The notes beneath the pieces were generated by a model, which worked only from the letters and a program-made list of their open reading frames with translations, searched no databases and had not been told where the DNA came from. From Candidatus Limnocylindria bacterium (lineage in GTDB: Bacteria; Chloroflexota; Limnocylindria; P2-11E), in contig DATDEH010000074.1 of NCBI GenBank assembly GCA_036523395.1, positions 1 to 53,799 of the forward strand: 53,799 nucleotides of DNA, written 5' to 3'. Position 1 is the first letter of the stretch. Each line of letters starts with the position of its first letter. A program made the translations under genes and the position numbers. Below, in pieces: positions 32,702-40,387 of the stretch.

Positions 32702-32779
32702 CCACGTATCTACGCACAGATCGGCACGCTTGTGTTGTCACACAAATGTGTCGGCAGGCTGCTATTTCGTGTGACAAGG
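32702..32779 (-). promoter_or_regulatory. conserved 5' leader of LAGLIDADG element, copy B
   Basis: Counterpart of the leader at 26189-26267. The arms TTGTCACAC (32777-32769) and GTGTGACAA (32743-32735) form a perfect 9-bp inverted repeat around 25 nt. CGAAATAGCAG and TTTGTGTGACAACACA are identical to copy A. It ends 15 bp from the stop of the solute-binding protein gene. Confidence 0.65.
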
Positions 32780-32793
32780 CATGTCGGCGGCGG

Positions 32794-34431
32794 CTAGCGG
32801 CGCGCCGTCCTCACATACCAGTCTTCGGCGTTCCAGAAACGCTCGCGCGGATCGCTGATGGGCGCGATCTTCAGGCCCTGCACCTGACGGTTCTGCGCGT
32901 AGAGGTAGTCGCTGAAGTACAGGAACACCACTGGCACGTCGTTCGCGATCGCCTGGAAGACCGGCGCGTAGAGCTCGCGCCGCTTCGCCTGATCGGTCGT
33001 GCGTCGCGCAGCTTCGAGGCTGCGGTCATTGCTCAGGGTCGAGTAACCCGAGAAGTTGTGCCCCGGGTCCTTGATCTCGGTCGAATGGAAGAACGAATAC
33101 GGGTCGGGGTCACCGCTCACGCTGATCCCGATCAGCAGCGCGTCGTAGGTTCGTTCGCGCGCCGCCGTTTCCAGGAGCTCGGTGAATGGCATCGCCTTGA
33201 GCTCCACGCGCATGCCGATCGCGGACAGATCGTCGGAGATCTGTAGCGCGGCAGCCACGCGCGCCGGCTCGTTCGACGTCGTGATGGCGAAGGCGAGCTT
33301 CACCCCACCGCGGTCGCGAACGCCATCGCCGTCGTGATCCTTCCAATCCGCGGCATCGAGCAGAGCTTTCGCGTCCTCATAGGACCGCACGTAGCGCGTG
33401 ACGTCCTTTATGTACGCCCACGAGGACTGCGGAACGAATTCGTCTGCGACGGCACCACGGCCGTCGGCCGCGAGCTGGAGCACGCGGCCGCGGTCGATCG
33501 CGGTCGCGATCGCTTGTCGCACCGCCCGGTCGCGGAACGTCGCCTTGTCCGGCCGCAGGTTCAGGAACAATGCGGTGAAGTCGTTGGTGCCGAAGCTGTA
33601 GAGGTTCGCGTTCTTTAGACCCCGGGCACGCTCCGCGTCTCCGGTGGACAGGCCGCCGACCCCATCGATCTCGCCGCGACCGAGCGCGGTGAGCGCTTCC
33701 GACGCGTCCGGATACGAGCGGAGCACGAGACGGTCGAGGTAGGGCCGCGTGCGATCCGGGGCGGTGCGATAGAAGGAGTCGTTGCGCGCGAGGACGGTCT
33801 GCCGCGCATCAGCCTCGATCACACGAAAGGGCCCGCTGCCGACCGGATGCTGGTTGAACGCGACGCGCGGCAGCCCCGAGTACTCGACCTTCGCGAGCAG
33901 GTGCGACGGCAGCAGCGGGACCGTCGTGCTCGCCGCGAACGGTCCGTACGCGTCCGGCAACGTGAACCGCACGACGCGATCGGTGACGCGGTCGACCCTT
34001 ACGCCCCGGAACGCGTCGCTATACGGACCGACATAGGCCTTGTCCTGGAGCAGCGCGATCGTGTACACGACGTCGTCCGAGAGCACCGGCTTGCCGTCGT
34101 GCCACTTCGCGTCGTCTCGGATCTGGAAGGTCCAGACCTTTCCATCGTCGCTCGTCGTGAAGGACGCCGCGAGATCCGTTCGGATCGAACCGTCGCTCTG
34201 GTATCGGGTCAATCCGCTGAAGACGAGTCGGACGACGTCGTCGTCAACGGGAGTTGCGGCGAGGACGGGGTTCAGGAACTGCGCGGCGCTCGTCACGCCT
34301 TCGACGTACGTGCCCCCGTATGCGGGCACGATCGTCTTCGTCTCGGCCCGGTCGATCGCCACGGCAGCGCCACTGACGACGACCAAGAGCCCGATGAGAG
34401 CGACGACGATGAACTTGTCGCGGGCCCTCAT
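32794..34431 (-). CDS. ABC transporter substrate-binding protein, family 5
   Basis: A 545-residue peptide/nickel-type (SBP_bac_5) binding protein. After an uncleaved or Sec-type N-terminal helix (KFIVVALIGLLVVVSGAAVAI) comes the mature domain with GGTYVEG, LVFSGLTRYQSDG, WTFQIRDDAKWHDGKPV, FNQHPVGSGPFRV near 190 and DAADWKDHDGDGVRDRGG. There is no lipobox Cys, unusual for a monoderm. No permease or ATPase genes adjoin. ATG 34431 directly follows the secG stop. Confidence 0.9.
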   Translation of the reverse strand: MRARDKFIVVALIGLLVVVSGAAVAIDRAETKTIVPAYGGTYVEGVTSAAQFLNPVLAATPVDDDVVRLVFSGLTRYQSDGSIRTDLAASFTTSDDGKVWTFQIRDDAKWHDGKPVLSDDVVYTIALLQDKAYVGPYSDAFRGVRVDRVTDRVVRFTLPDAYGPFAASTTVPLLPSHLLAKVEYSGLPRVAFNQHPVGSGPFRVIEADARQTVLARNDSFYRTAPDRTRPYLDRLVLRSYPDASEALTALGRGEIDGVGGLSTGDAERARGLKNANLYSFGTNDFTALFLNLRPDKATFRDRAVRQAIATAIDRGRVLQLAADGRGAVADEFVPQSSWAYIKDVTRYVRSYEDAKALLDAADWKDHDGDGVRDRGGVKLAFAITTSNEPARVAAALQISDDLSAIGMRVELKAMPFTELLETAARERTYDALLIGISVSGDPDPYSFFHSTEIKDPGHNFSGYSTLSNDRSLEAARRTTDQAKRRELYAPVFQAIANDVPVVFLYFSDYLYAQNRQVQGLKIAPISDPRERFWNAEDWYVRTARR

Positions 34432-34653
34432 TTAGGCGCTGGCTGAACGAGCGCCCAAGAGCGAAATGACCACGTAGACGACGATGAGGACGATCGTCAG
34501 CCTGAACAGCGTGCGCTCGAGCCCACGGCGGCTCCGGTATGCGGTCGACTCACCACCGAAGGTCGAGGACAGCCCGGTGCCGCGAGCCTGAAGCAGGATC
34601 GAGGCGCCGACGGCCACGGCAATGACGATCTGGGCGACCTGAAGAAGATCCAC
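34432..34653 (-). CDS. secG: preprotein translocase subunit SecG
   Basis: A 73-residue protein with two transmembrane helices (LLQVAQIVIAVAVGASILLQ and RLTIVLIVVYVVISLLG) joined by the conserved loop GTGLSSTFGGESTAYRSRRGLE. Length and pattern are typical of SecG, the accessory subunit of SecYEG. Start GTG 34653 has GGAG 7 nt upstream; earlier codons of the frame are not conserved. Confidence 0.92.
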   Translation of the reverse strand: MDLLQVAQIVIAVAVGASILLQARGTGLSSTFGGESTAYRSRRGLERTLFRLTIVLIVVYVVISLLGARSASA

Positions 34654-34664
34654 GGGGTCACTCC

Positions 34665-34670
34665 ATTCTA
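34665..34670 (-). promoter_or_regulatory. -10 element TAGAAT for secG
   Basis: TAGAAT lies just after the stop of the upstream membrane-protein gene and 11 nt before the secG GTG. It would give a very short leader that includes the GGAG ribosome binding site. Confidence 0.4.
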
Positions 34671-34673
34671 GGA

Positions 34674-36086
34674 CTAGCGGCGCGTGTACACGTAGAGCTG
34701 CTGGCACCACACGAACGCCCGGCAGAGCCCAAGAGTGCGCGTCGGCATCTGGTAGCGCTCTAACACCGCAGCCACGAGATCAGCATTCCAGCGTTGACGC
34801 GCGTAGCCGGGACCGACATCGAGCCCCTCGAGGTCGACTTCGGTCACGATCGCGTCGAACCGACCCCCGCGTACCGCTGCGAGCAACGCGGCCCCCTCGA
34901 TCCGTCCGCTCCCGTAGAGCCGGGACCAAAGGAAGAGATCGTCGACCATCGGCTCACGCCCCGTCGCCACCAGGAGGCCGCTGTCTTCGACCAAGACGGT
35001 CCCGGGCACGTTGTCGCGCACGAAGGCGATGCGTTCCGGACTCCCCCATTTGCCAGTCGGCTGAAGAAGACTGGGAAAGCCCGCGAATGGATTGAGCAGG
35101 ACGACCGCGAGCGTTAGCTGCCCGAGAGACGCCAGCGGGTACACAGGTCGGAGTGCGAGCCGCGGGGCGAGACTGGCTGCGGTCAGAGCGAGCGCCGCTG
35201 AGAGGTCAAGGAAGTAGTTGATCGTCGCTCCCTCGCGACCTCCGAGCAACAACACACCGACCGCGCCAGCGAGATATGCGGCAATCACAGCGTCGCGCGC
35301 GCGTGTCGCCACTGCGGTCCCGATCGGGACCGCCAACACCAGGGCGGCGACGAACAGGAGCCCGACCAGCAGTTCGAAGCGCCAGGGCAGCGCGTTCCAG
35401 TCAATAACGTGCAGACGCATTGCTTCGTCCGGCGGATACGTGAAGACGAATACGACCACGGCGGTAACCGCCCCGGCACCGAGCGCGCGGAGCGCGGCGA
35501 GCGGATCGCGCCTGGCCACGTACGCGAAGAGCGCAAGGCCGGGGACGAGCGCCGTCGGTTTCGCAAGCGCGGCGGCTCCTATGAGAGCGCCGGCGAGCAC
35601 GTGATTCGGTCGGTCGCGTGCAAGAACGATCACCGCGCCGACGGTGAACGCCAGAGCGACGGGATCGGGCTTCAGCGCCGCGCCCCACTGCATCACGGGA
35701 ACGGAGGCGATCCATCCGAATGCGAGCGTCGCGGCGACCAGCAAGCCGGCGGGGCGGGCGCGCCAGGCGATCGCGCCGGCGACGAACAGTGTTGCGACCA
35801 CGCTAAGCACGCGGCCCGTCACGAAGGGATCGTCGCCGATACCCGCGAGATGAAAGAAGAGGGGCGGGTAGTTGGCCGCCGTAAAGATCGGATCCGCATC
35901 GAGCGAGAACAGGGGGTTGCTGTACTCGACATGCGCGCGCGCCAGGATCGCGGCGTGTGCGACGGCACCTTCGCCGTAGAGAACGGGGCCGCGCAGCGTG
36001 ACCGCCCAGATCCAGCTCCCTATCACGATCAGTGCGAGCGCGGTCGCAACCGCCCCATAGATCCACCACGCGACACGCGTCCGCAT
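34674..36086 (-). CDS. GT-C-like polytopic membrane glycosyltransferase
   Basis: A 470-residue integral membrane protein with about 10-12 helices. The first extracytoplasmic loop carries LFSLDADPIFTAANYPPLFFHLAG, matching the acidic loop and YPP segment of GT39/ArnT/PMT-like GT-C enzymes, and ALKPDPVALAFTVGAV with GAAALAKPTALVPGLALF fits DUF2029/GT87-like folds. The C-terminal soluble part includes VRDNVPGTVLVEDSGLLVATGREP. It probably transfers a sugar from a polyprenyl phosphate donor. It shares TGATG with gpmI upstream. Confidence 0.7.
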   Translation of the reverse strand: MRTRVAWWIYGAVATALALIVIGSWIWAVTLRGPVLYGEGAVAHAAILARAHVEYSNPLFSLDADPIFTAANYPPLFFHLAGIGDDPFVTGRVLSVVATLFVAGAIAWRARPAGLLVAATLAFGWIASVPVMQWGAALKPDPVALAFTVGAVIVLARDRPNHVLAGALIGAAALAKPTALVPGLALFAYVARRDPLAALRALGAGAVTAVVVFVFTYPPDEAMRLHVIDWNALPWRFELLVGLLFVAALVLAVPIGTAVATRARDAVIAAYLAGAVGVLLLGGREGATINYFLDLSAALALTAASLAPRLALRPVYPLASLGQLTLAVVLLNPFAGFPSLLQPTGKWGSPERIAFVRDNVPGTVLVEDSGLLVATGREPMVDDLFLWSRLYGSGRIEGAALLAAVRGGRFDAIVTEVDLEGLDVGPGYARQRWNADLVAAVLERYQMPTRTLGLCRAFVWCQQLYVYTRR

Positions 36087-37594
36087 CAGCGCGGCTGCAG
36101 CAGGGAGCGCCCGGTCATGCGATCGGGAACGGGCAGCCCGAGAAGGGTGATCAGCGTCGGCGCGATATCGCGCAGGCCGCCGTCTCGCAACGAGAATCGT
36201 GCGGCGTCGCGGGCGACGAAGACGACGGGCACCGGATTCATCGAATGCTGCGTGTTCCGCCCGCCGTCGGGGAACAACAGCTCCTCCGCATTCCCGTGAT
36301 CGGCGGTGACGATGACGCAGCCGCCCGCGGCGAGCGCCGCGTCCACCACGCGCCCGACCGCGGCATCCGTCGCCGCCATCGCCGCGACCGTGGCGTCGAG
36401 GTCCCCGGTATGCCCGACCATGTCGGGATTCGCGAAGTTCACGACCGCGAAGTCATACGTGCGGCTCTGGATGGCCTTGACGAGCGTGTCGGCGACGCCC
36501 GCGGCGCTCATCTCAGGGTGCAGGTCGTAGGTCGCGACTTTGGACGAGGGGACGAGGATCCGGTCCTCACCAGGGAACGGCGGCTCGTGGCCGCCGTTGA
36601 AGAAATACGTCACGTGCGCGTACTTCTCCGTCTCGGCGGTATGGAACTGCTTCAGGCCGGCCTCGGACAGCAGCTCTGCCATCGGCACGACATCGGCGGG
36701 TGCGAACGCGACCCTCACGTCCGGGATGCCGACCTTGTATTCGGTGAGCGTCACGAAGGTCAGGTCATGGGGGACGCGCCTCCGCGGAAAGGCGTCGAAG
36801 TCCGCCTGCATGAGCGCCCACGTGAGCTGCCGCGCGCGATCGGGTCGGAAGTTGAAGAAGACGACGGCGTCGCGGTCCTGCATCGGCGCACCCTCGCGCA
36901 CGACGTGGGGTTTCATGAGCTCATCGCTGCACGCGCTGTCCTTGTAGCAGAGCTCCACCGCGGCCGTCGCGGTCTCGCATCGTGGTCCGGCCGCGTCGAC
37001 GATCGCGTCGTAGGCAAGCTCGGTGCGATCCCAACGCTTGTCGCGGTCCATCGCGAAGTAGCGGCCGTGCACCGTCGCGATCGGCGCCGAGACCTGCGGC
37101 AGGAGCTCGAGCGCGCTGCGCGGGGGCATGTCGCGGCCGTCAAGGAAGGCGTGCACGACGACGCGCGCCACGCGCTCGCGCTTCGCGAGCTCGATGAGCG
37201 CGGCGAGATGCTTCATGTCCGCATGCACCCCACCCGTGGAGATGAGCCCCATCAGGTGGAGCGTGCCCCGCTCGCGCACCGCGGCGCATGCCGCTCGCAG
37301 GACGGCGTTCTCAAAGAACGTGCCGTCGTCGATCGCGTCGTTGATGCGAACGAGCTCCTGGTACTGGATGTAGCCCGCGCCCATCGTCAGATGACCGACC
37401 TCGCTGTTGCCCATCACGCCGTCAGGCAGCCCGACGGCACGGCCGCTCGCCTCGAGCTTCGCGTGCGGGTAGCGCGCGAACAGCGCATCGAGGCGTGGCG
37501 TCTTGGCGCGCGTGACGGCGTTACCGGGGCCGTCCGGCGCGATCCCCCACCCATCGAGCACGCACAGCACGACCGGCCGGTACGCCGCCGTCAC
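36086..37594 (-). CDS. gpmI: 2,3-bisphosphoglycerate-independent phosphoglycerate mutase
   Basis: A 502-residue Mn-dependent enzyme that interconverts 3- and 2-phosphoglycerate in glycolysis. CVLDGWG near residue 11 gives the first metal Asp, GVMGNSEVGH near 60 contains the phosphorylated Ser, FLDGRDMPP near 150, FFNFRPDRARQL near 250, FANPDMVGHTGD near 395 and TADHGNAEE near 445 complete the two metal sites. Length is usual (about 510). GTG at 37594 overlaps the tpiA stop (GTGA). Confidence 0.96.
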   Translation of the reverse strand: MTAAYRPVVLCVLDGWGIAPDGPGNAVTRAKTPRLDALFARYPHAKLEASGRAVGLPDGVMGNSEVGHLTMGAGYIQYQELVRINDAIDDGTFFENAVLRAACAAVRERGTLHLMGLISTGGVHADMKHLAALIELAKRERVARVVVHAFLDGRDMPPRSALELLPQVSAPIATVHGRYFAMDRDKRWDRTELAYDAIVDAAGPRCETATAAVELCYKDSACSDELMKPHVVREGAPMQDRDAVVFFNFRPDRARQLTWALMQADFDAFPRRRVPHDLTFVTLTEYKVGIPDVRVAFAPADVVPMAELLSEAGLKQFHTAETEKYAHVTYFFNGGHEPPFPGEDRILVPSSKVATYDLHPEMSAAGVADTLVKAIQSRTYDFAVVNFANPDMVGHTGDLDATVAAMAATDAAVGRVVDAALAAGGCVIVTADHGNAEELLFPDGGRNTQHSMNPVPVVFVARDAARFSLRDGGLRDIAPTLITLLGLPVPDRMTGRSLLQPR

Positions 37595-38346
37595 GCGAAG
37601 GCCCGCACGATCGCTCCGAACTCCTCGGCTTTCAGCGACGCGCCGCCCACGAGCGCGCCGTCGATCCCGTCCGCAGCCGCGAACTCGCCGACGCCGGCCG
37701 CGGTGACGCTGCCTCCATACAGGATCGGCGTGCGGTCGCCGGGGAGACCCGCGGCCTCGAGCGTGCGGCGGATGACACGTGCCGCAGCCGCCGCGTGCGC
37801 GCCGGTCGCGGGACGTCCGGTTCCGATGGCCCAGATCGGCTCGTATGCGATCACGAGCTGCACGGCGCGCTCGCGATCGGCCCGGAGCGGCGCGACATCC
37901 GCCGCGACCTGACGAGCGACCACGGCCTCGGCGTCGCCTACGAGATGTTGAGCCTCGCTCTCGCCGACGCAGAGCACGACGCGCAGCCCCGCGGCGATCG
38001 CGCGCGCGAGCTTTCGCGCGACGCGCGTGTCGTCGTCACCGAGATCGCGGCGCACCTCGGAGTGGCCGACGATCGTTCCCGCGACCAGCCCCGCGAGCAT
38101 CGACGCCGCGATCTGCCCGGTGTACGCGCCCTTGTCCTCCCAGTGCACGTCCTGCGCGTAGACGAGGACATGCGTCCCGCGCACGGCGTCGGCCACTGCC
38201 GCAAGCGCGATCGCGGGCGGCGCGACTGCGACACCAACATCGCCCGCAGGCGCGGCGGACACGACCGCGCGCGCGAGCGCGACAGCGTCGGCGATCGTCG
38301 GTGGGTTCATCTTCCAGTTGCCCACCACCAGGCGCGCCCTCGTCAT
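37591..38346 (-). CDS. tpiA: triosephosphate isomerase
   Basis: A 251-residue (alpha/beta)8 enzyme for DHAP/GAP interconversion. The N-terminal GNWKMN holds the catalytic Lys, VGHSEVRRDLG the catalytic His near 95, AYEPIWAIGTGRPA the catalytic Glu near 167, and YGGSVTAAG the phosphate-binding loop near 210. ATG 38346 overlaps the whiA stop (ATGA). It belongs to the rapZ-whiA-tpiA-gpmI run. Confidence 0.96.
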   Translation of the reverse strand: MTRARLVVGNWKMNPPTIADAVALARAVVSAAPAGDVGVAVAPPAIALAAVADAVRGTHVLVYAQDVHWEDKGAYTGQIAASMLAGLVAGTIVGHSEVRRDLGDDDTRVARKLARAIAAGLRVVLCVGESEAQHLVGDAEAVVARQVAADVAPLRADRERAVQLVIAYEPIWAIGTGRPATGAHAAAAARVIRRTLEAAGLPGDRTPILYGGSVTAAGVGEFAAADGIDGALVGGASLKAEEFGAIVRAFA

Positions 38347-39074
38347 CGCAGAGCCTCGTCAATAACGCGGCGAAGACGCTGCCGCACCACCCACTTCGTG
38401 GTGTCGAGCCGCGCGGCGAGCTCCGCAAGCGTGGCCTCAGGCGCCCGAAGCCGCGCGGCTGCGGCGGCGCGCACCTCGACGGGCAGCCGCGCGAGCCGAC
38501 CCGAGCGCGCCAACACGCGCACGGCCTCGATCTGATCGCGCGCCGCGGCGACCGCGCGCGCGAGATTCGCCGCGTCCGCGTTGACGCTCGCGTTCGTCCG
38601 GCCGCGCATCTCGCGCGAGACGCGCCGTGTCTCGAAGCGCAGCAGCGTCTCGCCCGCCCCCGCGTGACGCAAGAACGATGCGATCGCGTCGCCGTCGCGC
38701 AGCATCAGTACCGGCCGGCCGCGCCGTACGCGCGCGCGTGGAGCGAACCCTTCGCGCCTCAGCACGGCGCGCGCTCGCGTCGCCTCGCCACGCGGCGGCC
38801 GGACCTCGAGCAGGTAACCGGACGGTCCGGCCGAGACGGAGCCGCCGGCGAGGAACAGGCCACGCAAATAGGTGCGCCGGCAGCACTCACGCCGCAGTGA
38901 GGCACGACCGGCGACGAGCTCGGCCGCGTGAGCGACACGCCGGGCGGGAGCGCCGAGATGCTCGGCACGCGGGAGAAGCGCAGCCAGCACGCGACGATCA
39001 CAGTCGCGCGGGAGCACGCGCGCCAGCTCGGCCTTCACCTCTTCGGACAGCGGCGAACGCTGCGCCCTGGTCAC
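38343..39074 (-). CDS. whiA: sporulation/cell-division regulator WhiA
   Basis: A 243-residue WhiA homologue. The N-terminal region SEEVKAELARVL and CCRRTYLRGLFLAGGSVSAGPSGYLLEV is the degenerate LAGLIDADG domain, and the C-terminal part INxDAANLARAV-like and ATLAELAARLDTTKWVVRQRLRRV is the helix-turn-helix. It is shorter than the roughly 310-330 residues seen in Bacillus and Streptomyces, mainly in the LAGLIDADG half. GTG 39074. In Gram-positive bacteria WhiA controls division genes; it follows rapZ here as usual, but yvcK, which often separates them, is absent. Confidence 0.88.
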   Translation of the reverse strand: MTRAQRSPLSEEVKAELARVLPRDCDRRVLAALLPRAEHLGAPARRVAHAAELVAGRASLRRECCRRTYLRGLFLAGGSVSAGPSGYLLEVRPPRGEATRARAVLRREGFAPRARVRRGRPVLMLRDGDAIASFLRHAGAGETLLRFETRRVSREMRGRTNASVNADAANLARAVAAARDQIEAVRVLARSGRLARLPVEVRAAAAARLRAPEATLAELAARLDTTKWVVRQRLRRVIDEALR

Positions 39075-39085
39075 GCCGCGTCGGC

Positions 39086-39964
39086 TCAGGTGACCACCTC
39101 CGGGCGCCCGACGTCGCGGTGCTCGACGGTGATCTCGCCCGGCCAGAAGTCCTTCAACCGTTTCGCCACTTCGTCCGCGATCACGACAGAGCGATGCCAG
39201 CCGCCGGTACAGCCGAAAGCCACACCGAGACGTGCCTTCTTCTCGTCCTCGTACCGCGGCAGTGCGAATCGCAGCAGCGGCATGAGATACGACAGGAACT
39301 CTTGCGTCGCCGGGTGGCCCAACACGAAGTCGCGCACCGCGGAGTCCCGACCGGTCTTCGGCCGCAGCTCCGGTATGTAGAACGGGTTCTCCATGAAGCG
39401 CACGTCGAATACAAGATCGGCCGCGGGGGGAACGCCGTTCTTGTATCCGAAGCTCGTCACGTGGACGAGCATCCCGGTGGTCGCGCCGCCATAAAGCGAG
39501 TGGAGCGTGTCGCGAAGGTCTTTGACTGTCAGATACGTGGTGTCGATGACCTTGTCGGCCCGAGCACGCAGCGCGACGAGGACGCGCCGTTCTTCGTCGA
39601 TCGAAGGCTGCACTCCTCCCGCGGTCTCCAGCGGATGGCGGTGGCGGGTCTCGCTGTACCGGCGCAGCAGCACATCGTCGGACGCGTCGAAGAAGAGGAT
39701 GTGCGGACGATCGCCCGCGGCGGCGAGCTCGTCGAGGGCGGCGCTCGCCTCGGCGAACAGCGCGCCGCTGCGAGCGTCGATCACGAACGCGACGCGTGGA
39801 TGCCCGCCGCGCCGGCACACGTCGATCGTCGTCTTCATCAGCGCCGGCGGGAGGTTATCGAGCGTGTAGTAGTCGAGGTCCTCGAAGACCTTCACCGCCT
39901 GCGATTTGCCCGAACCGGAGAGGCCAGTCACGACGACGAAATCGGGCGCACCCTTCGTCGCCAT
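39086..39964 (-). CDS. rapZ: RNase adapter RapZ / YvcJ-family GTPase
   Basis: A 292-residue P-loop ATP/GTP-binding protein. Walker A is GLSGSGKS near residue 15, FFDASDDVLLRRYSETRHRHPL near 90, FGYKNGVPPAADLVFDVRFMENPFY near 172, and the C-terminal GCTGGWHRSV near 253; the usual residue before His is Arg (GCTGGRHRSV), replaced by Trp here. The family binds nucleotides and, in E. coli, steers sRNA decay. ATG 39964 or the adjacent GTG 39967 could be the start. Confidence 0.93.
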   Translation of the reverse strand: MATKGAPDFVVVTGLSGSGKSQAVKVFEDLDYYTLDNLPPALMKTTIDVCRRGGHPRVAFVIDARSGALFAEASAALDELAAAGDRPHILFFDASDDVLLRRYSETRHRHPLETAGGVQPSIDEERRVLVALRARADKVIDTTYLTVKDLRDTLHSLYGGATTGMLVHVTSFGYKNGVPPAADLVFDVRFMENPFYIPELRPKTGRDSAVRDFVLGHPATQEFLSYLMPLLRFALPRYEDEKKARLGVAFGCTGGWHRSVVIADEVAKRLKDFWPGEITVEHRDVGRPEVVT

Positions 39965-39977
39965 CACGCGCAGGGCG

Positions 39978-40364
39978 TCAGTCGGGCAGGACCATCGAGA
40001 GGCCCCAGCTGACGATCGAGATGACGATCGCGGCGACGAGCGCGACGAGGAAGCCGTTGACGACGAAACCCAGGAACGGGATCGCCGAGACCAGCAGCAG
40101 CATCAGCGCGTTGATCACCAAAATGAAGAGGCCGAGCGTCATACACGTGATCGGCAGCGAGACCATGACGAGGATCGGCTTCACGATCGCGTTCACGATC
40201 CCGAGCGCGAGGCCGGTGAGGATGAGCGAGAGGTAGCGACCGAGATCGCCCATCCCGTAGTCGACCTGGCCCCACTTGATGGAGTCGGGCGAGTAAAGGT
40301 TCACGACGTACGCAGCGACGACGATCGCCAGGGCGTTGATCAGCGCCCGCCACACGATGCCCAT
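39978..40364 (-). CDS. phage holin family (PF04020-type) membrane protein
   Basis: A 128-residue protein with four hydrophobic segments. LYSPDSIKWGQVDYGMGDLGRYL is followed by LTGLALGIVNAIVKPILVMVSLPITCMTLGLFILVINALML, the standard NAxxKPILxxxxLPI signature. These small membrane proteins are common in actinobacteria and Chloroflexota; function is unknown. ATG 40364 follows TAGGCT by 7 nt. It begins the rapZ-to-gpmI run. Confidence 0.82.
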   Translation of the reverse strand: MGIVWRALINALAIVVAAYVVNLYSPDSIKWGQVDYGMGDLGRYLSLILTGLALGIVNAIVKPILVMVSLPITCMTLGLFILVINALMLLLVSAIPFLGFVVNGFLVALVAAIVISIVSWGLSMVLPD

Positions 40365-40371
40365 CGGCCCT

Positions 40372-40377
40372 AGCCTA
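40372..40377 (-). promoter_or_regulatory. leaderless -10 element TAGGCT
   Basis: TAGGCT on the minus strand with 7 nt to ATG 40364. AGGG inside the spacer is too close to act as a ribosome binding site, so leaderless transcription is favoured. Confidence 0.5.
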
Positions 40378-40387
40378 GCGGGACGCG

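Noticed and set aside
26189-32779. the two LAGLIDADG elements as tRNA introns
   Set aside because: Both tRNA-Leu genes are continuous and fold completely; the elements lie outside them.
38343-39074. whiA as a third LAGLIDADG mobile gene
   Set aside because: Its N-terminal domain is distantly related to LAGLIDADG, but gene order after rapZ and the C-terminal helix-turn-helix mark it as the housekeeping regulator.
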